Below are positions 56,014 through 64,000 of a stretch of 64,000 nucleotides of DNA, in pieces. Source of the stretch: Cenococcum geophilum 1.58 (taxonomy: Eukaryota > Ascomycota > Dothideomycetes > Gloniales > Gloniaceae); assembly GCA_001692895.1 (NCBI GenBank), contig KV748188.1, positions 1,674,001 to 1,738,000 on the forward strand, in the 5' to 3' direction. Under the pieces are notes generated by a model. The model saw only the letters and a list, made by a program, of their open reading frames with translations, made no database searches and had not been told where the DNA came from. The translations under genes and the position numbers were made by a program. Positions within the stretch are counted from its first letter, which is position 1; each line of letters starts with the position of its first letter.

Positions 56014-56240
56014 TGTCGGACGGACAAGTCACTAAGAAGAACTCTGTCTCTTGAATGTGGCTCTAGAGCCTCTATAAATACATAAGGAAAATAGGTAGTA
56101 GACTACTTCGCTGACCGTATCGTAGACCGAGTCGTAGACCGTGTCGTTGACCGAGTCGTTGACCGAGACAGTAGTAAGACATATAAGAACAAGGTGGTAA
56201 GTTATAAGGTAGTACCTGAGAGTGACCTCAACGGTCGATA
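56014..56240 (-). repeat. 3' LTR of copia F
   Basis: Plus-strand ends TGTCGGACGG and CGGTCGATA (CA changed to TA). It contains four GACCGAGTCGT-like units in tandem (about 56110-56165). The poly-C run that follows is the polypurine tract of the minus strand. Confidence 0.9.
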
Positions 56241-56329
56241 CACCCCCCCCAGCTGCTTAGTCAAGACTGAACAGCTGGATAGAAAATAGAAAAAGTCATA
56301 ATAGCAATTTAGTGTTAAGATAAAGAAAT

Positions 56330-58675
56330 CCTCTATAGAGTTACCTTATCTAATGTTATCCAAATCAAATCAAATTAGATCCTTAATATCTTATATAGGT
56401 AACTTAAAAGCTCCTTTTAGTTCCCAGGTAGAATTAGAAACCTTTCGCTGTATATTCGCTAATTGATACCAGACAGGTAGGCTTGGTGTCGCATTAACTA
56501 CTTCTTCTGTCGTCCTCCTTCTGCAATATTGCCGTCGTCTATATTGTCTCGAATCTCCTACCTTAGGCGGGCTTCCTTCTCTAGAATATATTCGAATCGT
56601 AATCCTTAATTAGTTGATGCAGTTAATTAAGGCTCTAGTGACTGAGCCAGGGTAGGAAGGCTAGGTAGAGGATCGTCCCTTAAGGCTCGCGGGCCTATTG
56701 CGTCATCGTCTTGAGGATTAAGCTCCTCTCGATCAGTCGCTTGGTCTTAATTTCCACCAAAATCCACCTGTTAACTTCCACTGATATCTACTTAAGTCTC
56801 GTCCTCCTCTGACGTCTTATCAAGCTCTTCCTTTAACGTCTTGTTAAGCTCCTTTTAGGGCATCCTTTTTATTAAATCTATTATAATGCCTTAGTCGGCG
56901 ATCTAGTCATTAAATTCACCTCTAAGCGATGTCTTGTCGTCCGTAGGTGTCCTTTCTAATACTACTTTATAAGCTTTGCTAACTGCATAAGTCTTATATT
57001 TAACGGTTATAGGGCCTTTTACAACCGCTCTAGTTACTTCTTTAGGCAGTCGCCCGACCGTATTAATTCCTACGTATCCAAGTTAACTGTGCGAAAAACG
57101 TCCGTCTACCTTTTAATTCGGTAGAGGCTCCGTTAATTTAACCATAAAAGACACGTCCTCCGTCCTCGGCTTTAATTCGTTATATTTAAGGGTTATCTAA
57201 CCGTAGTAATATTCGCAATATGCGAACTTCTTACTACCGCGACAGTAGAGGTAGTTCCTTTTATTGTGCCAAAAGACACCTTTTTTATTAAGTCTTTAAT
57301 TACAAACTAGATTTATGTAAAATCCTAGTATATACGCAGCCTTAATAAAATAAATCTTCTGTTTTCCTATTAGGGTAATAACCGTAACTTCAGCTGTTCC
57401 AAAGCCTTTAATATTTTCTATACTAGATCTAGTATATAACTGTTTACTAGCCGGTCGGATATTACCTATAAATCTTACTCTGTCGTTAATAATATGCAAG
57501 GTTATTATAGGGTTAAGAATTATACTATTACGGAGAGCGTAATCTAATGCGATATAAGCTCTAGCTTAATAAACTGCGAAGCTTCTAAGTGGGTTACTAG
57601 GTAAGCTCTTCTGCTTTATATTCTTTACATTCTCTGGCTTCTTATTAGATAAGGCTTAGCTCCTTAATTAGTTAATTAAGGCCTTAAATTTAGGTGAAGC
57701 CTTAGCAAGCTTCTACTCTACTAACTATATTTTTAAGTCGTTTAGTTTCCAACCCAACGGTTAAATTAACTTAACTAAATACCAGCAGTACTTAAATGGG
57801 TGCTGCTTTCCGCATAGGCACTACTTTTAATCCTTCTTCTCCTCCTTCTCTGACTTAGCGTCTAATTTAGGCTTGCTAATTGGCTCTTCTTTAAAGCTAG
57901 CTATATAGGATCCGTCCTAGCTCCTTACCTCCTAAGTAGACTTTAACTAACGATGATTTTGGTAGACCTTAATAATAACTTAAAGGGTAGGTAGTTTTTC
58001 CTTCTTCCTCTTAAGGTTCTGTAATTCGTTTTTTTAGTATTCTAACTATCCTAATAAGGCAGATTTAACGGTATACATAAAGTCCTTAACTAATTAATCG
58101 CCATCTACCTTAGGTAGTTTAACCTTCTTATAATTATTATATACCTTCTCCCAATCGCGGAGCCACTTCTTAACATTCCAACTCTTTAGGGCTTTTTTTA
58201 TTTTTAAATATTGGGTTGCTAGATTAACCTTCTAAGCATTATTAGTTGGAGTAACTACCTCCTTAAGTAACACAAGGACATTATAGACAGTATTTCCTTT
58301 AAAGGTATAGTTAATATAGTTATAGGATATAGTGCTAATAATATAGGTGCGTAGAGACTTAAGGGCTGCTTCCTCTTTCTTATATTACTTATAAATATAA
58401 ATATATTGTTTTTATAAAGCTTAAAGCTCTTCCTTCTCGCCTTTATCGAGGGCTAAGAATGTAGTCTTTTAAGGATTAATAACTAATAGTAATGGCTCTA
58501 ACGGTGCTCTATATCTAGGTAGATTATCTTTCTTAATATCTGGATTAATATACTCCCATATATTCTTACCGTTAGCTCTATACTTAATAACACCAATCTA
58601 TTAGTCCTAATTATTTAAACCTGCTAGGATTATAGTATATATCATAATAAGGGTTTTAGATTGTTAAGAGGACAT
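56330..58675 (-). pseudogene. Copia F gag and protease with remnants of pol
   Basis: The start is the minus-strand ATG at 58675. Gag has the helical core of copia UBN2-type gags and a knuckle Cys-Leu-Cys-Gly-Lys-Gln-His-Pro-Phe-Lys-Tyr-Cys (about 57830-57790). The protease region is open at 57499-57296 (67 codons): His-Ile-Ile-Asn-Asp-Arg then Gly-Phe-Gly-Thr-Ala-Glu-Val. The catalytic Asp just upstream is Asn. Next come a pre-integrase piece (about 57270-56940) and an acidic linker. A segment that normally precedes RT follows (about 56590-56380). Integrase core and RT are missing at about 56900. Confidence 0.7.
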
Positions 58676-58743
58676 TTTAAGGCTTCTACTGTTCAGTTAA
58701 CAATAGGGTAATTAGGGTTTTAAATTAGAGATAATGCAGTAGA

Positions 58744-58760
58744 TGGCCCGGGCTCATAAC
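58744..58760 (-). other. Primer-binding site matching initiator tRNA-Met half molecule
   Basis: On the minus strand, directly after the 5' LTR, the sequence is GTTATGAGCCCGGGCCA. GTTATGAGCCC is complementary to the anticodon region GGGCUCAUAAC of eukaryotic initiator tRNA-Met. Copia-type elements are known to prime from this internal fragment. Confidence 0.8.
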
Positions 58761-58987
58761 TGTCGGACGGATAAGTCACTAAGAAGAACTCTGTCTCTTA
58801 AATGTGGCTCTAGAGCCTCTATAAATATATAAGGAAAATAGGTAGTAGACTACTTCGCTAACTATATTGTAGACCGAGTTGTAGACCGTGTCGTTGACCG
58901 AGTCGTTAACTGAGACAGTAGTAAGATATATAAGAACAAGGTGGTGAGTCATAAGGTAGTACCTAAGAGTGACCTTAACGGTCGACA
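58761..58987 (-). repeat. 5' LTR of copia F
   Basis: 227 bp, plus-strand ends TGTCGGACGG and CGGTCGACA, followed by the duplication GTTAG. GACCGAGTCGT repeats are partly decayed by G-to-A and C-to-T changes. Confidence 0.9.
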
Positions 58988-58992
58988 GTTAG

Positions 58993-59707
58993 GTATATAC
59001 CTAGCCTATCTACTAAATAAACCCCCCTACTAAAACCCCGACTATATATACTCTACGCTACGTATATAGCGTGCAGGCCTAGTATATACTAGAGCTTATA
59101 GTTTAATACTTACGCGGGAAAGGCGGGTTAAGTAATAGGTTCCGCCTATAGCTTATATAGAGTATAAGTAAAACGTATATAATAGAAGGAACTAAACTTA
59201 CTAGAGCTCTTACCTCTACTATAATAACCTGTTATGTTTTTGCTTACTAGTGCTAAATATTAGCTATATATATACAGGGAATATATAAGGTAAGCTTACC
59301 CCTTTAGTAGCGGGCGGATAATAAGGGGGATTCCTTATGGTCGCCTAGTGGGGTCAGGCCGCGCTATATATATGGTTAGCGTATACTAAATATATATAGG
59401 TAAAATACTAACCCTATATTTTAAGCTGGTTAAGGGAGTAAATAGGCTAACGCGCTGTTTCTCTTTTATTAGTATACGCTTAGTATAAGTATATATTAAT
59501 CTATAGTTAGTAGAAGATATTAGGGGTTTATATATACAAAGTGTATATACGTATAAGCTAGCAATATAATTAAGTAGTAGGTTTAGTAAAGTATATACAG
59601 GGCCTATATAAAGTCGGACTTTGCTAGTCTCCTAGATATAAAGATAAGCGTTTATTTCTAAATCGGGTAGTAGCCCTAGCAGTAGTCGTGCTTATTCCTC
59701 CTATCCC
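58993..59707 (+). pseudogene. Multi-intron gene relic, segment 4 (poorly resolved)
   Basis: Right of copia F the same type of sequence continues. A+T-rich blocks with ACTATATATACTCTACGC (about 59040), GCTATATATATACAG (about 59260), GTATACTAAATATATATAGG (about 59380) and TATACGCTTAGTATAAG (about 59475) are separated by more GC-rich stretches. I could not follow a frame with confidence. It ends at TTAA, the target site of the next element. Confidence 0.35.
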
Positions 59708-59711
59708 TTAA

Positions 59712-61534
59712 CCCGTCAAAATTCGTCCAACGGGCGCCAGCTAATCAGATCACGCGAATTAAAATACCCGTGCTTAGAAATATGAGGCTGGCGATATTCG
59801 TATATAAAATTAATATATAAACTTATTGCTTAGAGTTAAGTTGCTTAATATAAGGTCGTTAGCATTACTTATTATTATAAAACGGAATTTAATATATTTT
59901 GCAGCCGTATAGAGTCCTTAGTACACACTACAGTCTCTTCCAATTTAGATCGTCCCTGCTTTTCTTTATAGTATTTAGTAATAGATCTGCCAAAGCCTTC
60001 CTTTATCCTTAATGCTCTATATAAGACTTCCTACTAGCCTCTATATAGGCTAAGCAGTTAAAGGGTTTCTTCCAAAGCTTCTCTAATATGTATTTCTTTA
60101 TAGGATACTATTTAATCTTATTTATAGAGCGTTAAGCCTTTTCTTCCTGTGTATAAGCCTTTTGTTTACAAATTAAGCGCTTAAATAAGGCATTGCGAAG
60201 ATTAATTCGGAATTACTTATAGCCGTCTACACAACCTGCTCGGCGATTAGTGGGAGTGTAGGAAGACAATAGGAAGCAGTTACTAATTACTGTATTAAAT
60301 AGGAAGTGCTATAGAGGCTTTTAGGTCTGCCTATAAACCCTTTACGTTATAAAATATAAGCGTAATTAGTCCGTAATATCCACGCCGCCTATATAGCAAT
60401 TATACTAGAATATAAAGGTCGGAATAGGTAATATCTTCTTAATATTATTACTAAAGACTTTCCGAGTCTGTCTGGCGCCGCTAGCAGTAAGGAGAGGACG
60501 TTTTTATATAGTAATCTTTATATGGCGACCTAGCGATGTATAACGTTATTAGATTTTAAGTATTATAGTTAAGGTAATTAACTTACCGTTATTAACAGTA
60601 CTTATAAAAAGCACTATATTAGCCTCCTTTTAAGCAAACTCTATTACCTGCTTATCTTTAGAAAGCTCTCCATACAATTTACCCTATAGAATTTAAGCTA
60701 TATAGGTTAATTTAAGCTCTGCAAGCGTTTAGTTAATTTACTTAATAGGTACCTTCTTCTTTATCTTTCCTTTTATAGTTGTAGGTACCTTAATATTACC
60801 TTTAATGTTACCCTATTCCTTACGCTACGTTTTAGTCGTTTAAATAGTTCCTATACCTCTAATACTAAGGCCTTATAATTATATAAGAAGCTTAACACTT
60901 ATAAATAGGTTATTAAGCTAGATAATATGCTTTCCTAGTTAATAGAGGCGTTCTTTTATTTTAGTGTCTTTTTATAGGAGCAAATTAAGGACTACTACCT
61001 ACGTCTTTAAAAAGCCTTCCTTAGTAAATAATAGGTCTAGATTAACTAGGCCTTCCTTATTACCTTTAGCGTGCTATATAAAGTCTAATATATAGCCTTT
61101 ATTCGCCAGAACCCATATTTTAAACCCTTCTAATATTAGTTTAGATAGAATATTAACTATTTTAGGAGCACAACTTATAAAGCGCTGGATTATTTTATTA
61201 ACGGTAAGGTAGGTTTTAGGGGCGTAAAGCTTTCTATAAGTTAGCCGAATATGCTTAGCAAGCTCATTAATTTAGGTAAATATATTTTTAGGTATTTTAT
61301 TAGATTCTAGCCATAGTAGTAAGGCTTAAAAGTGGCGATTAAGCTGCTAAAATTAGGAAACCGTAATATACTTTTTAATAATATACTCGGTGCCATATAT
61401 GTCTAAATCCTTCCAGTAGTCCTTAATGCACGATTTTATAGTAATTTCTATATAAATAAGCACCCTAAAGTACGCGTAGAGTTCCTGCTTGCATATTAGC
61501 TACTATAGGCGTAGGTGTTCTACTTTTTTATCCG
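59712..61534 (-). pseudogene. piggyBac-type (DDE_Tnp_1_7) transposase relic
   Basis: Minus-strand frame. Motifs in order are Gly-Phe-Lys-Ile-Trp-Val-Leu-Ala-Asn-Lys-Gly-Tyr near 61130-61090, then Leu-Asn-Asn-Leu-Phe (about 60935), where piggyBac-type enzymes have Leu-Asp-Asn-Leu-Phe, so a catalytic Asp is lost. Gly-Gly-Val-Asp-Ile-Thr-Asp follows (60393-60370), retaining its Asp, and a C-terminal Arg/Lys-rich helix lies at about 60250-60100. TTAA (59708-59711) followed by CCCGTC is the expected left end for this superfamily. The N-terminal part is cut off by element Z at 61535. Stops are TAA/TAG. Confidence 0.75.
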
Positions 61535-61959
61535 TGTTACGGACGCTTTAAGTACGATGTTATAACTACTTGGAGAAGAGACGGAAGAAGCTAGTTAGTT
61601 AATACAAGCACGGTCCAGGATAGAGCCGATAGAGCTATGTGACGAGGAATGGTAACCGAGGTCACGTAATGTAATCTATATAATCTGTAGGATCTATATA
61701 ATCTATAACAGAGTAGACGGAGCATACGTATATTACGTATAAGAAGGATTTTATAGGAGTACGGTTGTATATTTAAGGACCTTTAGTCCCTACCTAGATA
61801 GTTCCTTCCTTATAGTAATTCTTAGAATATAATTAGAGTTAATCTATTAGGCAACCACTCTACTAGTTATTATTACTTGTTAACTTCTATATTTGTATTT
61901 CTTACACACCTAGCCCAATAATAAGCCCACCGTAGTTTTTGCTATAAGGTTCCGTTATA
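61535..61959 (+). repeat. 5' LTR of gypsy element Z (X/Y family)
   Basis: 425 bp, opening TGTTACGGACGC and closing GGTTCCGTTATA, the complement of the X and Y LTRs, so Z reads rightward. Preceding bases ATCCG (61530-61534) should be the target duplication; the partner is outside the window. It has the TAGATCTATATAATCT-type block of the X subfamily and a GGTCACGTAATG motif. Confidence 0.9.
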
Positions 61960-62004
61960 TAATCACTACCTAGTTATAGTATTAAATATAGGAAGTCGGA
62001 CAAT

Positions 62005-64000
62005 ATGCCACCAAAAGCAGCCACTACAATGCTATTAACGGCGGCAACTACTTTAAGGTTAGGTAACGACACTAGTATAGTAGACACTGACTTATAGCAA
62101 CCTATAACGGTCGGACAGTTATAAGAGATAGTTGACCAGCTAATAGAAAATAATATAACGTTGGAAAATAGGATTAATGGGATAGGCGCAGTAAAGGTTA
62201 AGTTACTATTAATCGAAAGATACTTAGAAGAAAAATTAAAGCTTAAAGGATTCCTTATATAAATGCGCTTTAAGATAGCGCAAGAGGGAGCTAAGCTGGC
62301 AATACCTATAGATTAAATAGCGTATATAGGATTGTTCCTAACAGGAAGAGCACTTAAGTAGTTTAAGCCTTACCTTATAGAAATTTAGGCAAACGGAATA
62401 ACAACTATAAACTAAGAGGTACGGTTTATGTTCTTAAGCTGGAACGGATTTATAGAACAACTTACGTAAATATTTAGAGACCTAAAGGTAGTAACCATAG
62501 CGGAAAGAAAACTTTAAGATATTACGTAATAAACTTTAGCAATTAAGTATATAACGTAGTTCTAGATATTAGCAATATAAGTAAAGTAGAATAATAGGGC
62601 GCTTATAGCACAGTATAAGCAAGGACTTAAGGCTAAAGTCTAGGACGTGATTATTTTAATAGAAGATGCAGATACCCTACAGGACTTAATAGATTAAGTA
62701 ATTAAGATTAACAATTGGATCTACTAAAGGGAACAGGCTAAGAGAGGCTAGGATAGAGTTTTATAGTTATATAAGGCGTAGAGCACGTAACAACTAAAGC
62801 TAGGTTAAAAACTATAGTATAGCGCAGAGCTAATAGATCTAAGTAGTACTAAAGAAGCCTATAAGAGATAAAGTAAGAAACCGTAGAAACCTAGAGGATA
62901 AGGATTAAGTAATTAAAGGTTTAAGGAGCAGAGGCTAAACTAAGAATTTTAGTAGTAAAAGACGTTTAGGCGGACTCTATAACAGGAAAAATAGTTTAAA
63001 GAGGGAGCTTATATAAATTACGGAAAACAGGGTTATTACGTTAAAGACTATAGAAGTAGTTAGAGTTACTATATAGTAAAAGGAATAAGACTAGTAGACG
63101 ATATATATATATAGAGGGATAATAATATACTGCGAGGAATAAAGGAATGTTCAATTAAAAGTTTTGCGTTTTATTATAATAACGCATACCAAATTTATAA
63201 GGACGCTAAGTATGGCGTAAGCTATTAGCTATAAGAGCTAGCACCTATAGGATATAGAGGAACTAATAAACCAGTTTATAGATCGGACATTAAGGACGAT
63301 AAATTCGACGTAGGTAAAATATTTTATAACAATAAGGTAACGGAAGCCGTTTACTAGAAATAAGTAGACCTTAAAAATGTTATAATAAAGGTAGAGGATA
63401 ATTCCACTATAGAATAGGGAACATTAGTAGGGATTAAGACCCCACTAGACACGATGTCTATCGCTTTACGAGACGTAAGAGAAGTAGGATAGTAAACCAC
63501 TTCGGCACTTAATAAAGGCAAAAGGCTAAAGGCTTAAGATTCTTAAGACGAGATAAGAGATAACTAAGATTTTTAAGACGATATAAGGTAAGCTTAAGGA
63601 CCTATAATAGACGATAACCGATAGAGCAGAGTAGTAGCTTAGTTTAGCAATATATAAATAAGCTTGGGATAGAGTTTCCTATAGGTATAAGACTCTTAAG
63701 ATAAAATAAGTAAGATTTAAGATTCTTAAGATAAGATAAGAATACTAAGTAAGCCTAGTTAGACTAAGGCTGGGGTAAGGCTTAAGTTAGAAGTAAGCTT
63801 AGAATTAAAGAATTTAAGGGACTAAGAATTTGGAGTACGAATTAGGACACCTATAGGTAAGAGGTAAAGAGCTTCTTTATAGATTAGGGAATTTATAGTA
63901 TAAACAGTAACTAGACTAGGAGACAGATATATAGACCTAAAGGACTTACTAGGAGAATATAGTATTTAGCCTAAAGATTAAAAAGTTAATACTAAGATTA
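62005..64000 (+). pseudogene. Gypsy element Z gag, continuing past the window
   Basis: ATG at 62005 (Met-Pro-Pro-Lys-Ala-Ala-Thr-Thr), then Gln-Pro-Ile-Thr-Val-Gly-Gln-Leu-stop-Glu-Ile-Val-Asp-Gln-Leu, typical of fungal gypsy gags. The retrotransposon gag core spans about 62220-62640. The zinc knuckle at about 63010-63055 reads Ile-Asn-Tyr-Gly-Lys-Gln-Gly-Tyr...Asp-Tyr, with Cys and His all Tyr. A Lys/Asp/Ser-rich region with repeated Asp-Ser-Gln-Asp-like units lies at about 63530-63740. The end of the window aligns with the gag-pol junction of Y at about 22460. Stops are TAA/TAG. The 45-bp leader has the conserved CACTACCTAGTTA. Confidence 0.8.

Larger units (their letters stand above)
56014..58987 (-). 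mobile_element. Ty1/copia derivative F, internally deleted (2974 bp)
   Basis: F has 227-bp LTRs (56014-56240, 58761-58987), the exact duplication GTTAG (56009-56013, 58988-58992), a polypurine tract at 56242-56250 (minus strand) and a primer-binding site at 58744-58760. The internal region is only 2520 bp. It encodes gag, protease and short flanks of integrase and RT; the integrase core and RT are absent. Structure for reverse transcription is retained, so it may have moved with enzymes from a full element. Confidence 0.9.

Overview
This window is a transposon graveyard from a filamentous ascomycete (Pezizomycotina). I infer this from very A+T-rich DNA, from several families of fungal transposons stacked inside one another, and from a mutation pattern typical of RIP (repeat-induced point mutation, C-to-T in CpA). 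Gln and Trp codons have become TAA or TAG throughout, and catalytic Asp codons have become Asn. I see no intact host protein gene. The only candidate host features are a damaged tRNA-Thr(CGU), a short gene fragment, and a relic gene with several short introns.

Layout. 1-1755: 5' part of a Tad-like LINE, minus strand. 1757-5139 and 33784-34565: two halves of a Ty3/gypsy element (called D here), minus strand. D was split by element X (5140-33778, TSD GTTAT), a Ty3/gypsy chromovirus on the minus strand. X itself carries copia element B (6691-12755, TSD GTAGC), a solo-LTR-like insert (14165-14386), a complete same-family element Y (16976-24905, TSD CGAAT/CAAAT), a 148-bp MITE (26193-26340) and copia element C1 (26803-33095, TSD GTACC, plus strand). 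Removing these inserts leaves X at about 7.96 kb, close to the 7.93 kb of Y, which supports the reconstruction.

34690-39930 is less A+T-rich. It holds the C-terminal part of a pogo/Fot1-type transposase, hairpin and tandem-repeat DNA, a 641-bp foldback element, the tRNA, a 1143-bp internally deleted pogo-like element with 46-bp perfect TIRs, a gene fragment and a 12-bp minisatellite.

39960-59707 is one ancient multi-intron relic, plus strand, broken by gypsy chromovirus E (40614-46608, TSD TATAT), copia C2 (47556-53766, TSD CTTAC), a 324-bp TA-flanked MITE (55524-55847) and a deleted copia derivative F (56014-58987, TSD GTTAG). Its introns are short (44-57 nt) and share a TATATAC-rich core, so they resemble introner-like elements. 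E and C2 both landed inside such units.

59712-61534 is a piggyBac-type transposase relic, minus strand. It is cut by the 5' LTR of element Z (from 61535), a third member of the X/Y family on the plus strand that runs off the window. Coordinates of degenerate coding regions are approximate; LTR and TSD coordinates were read base by base.
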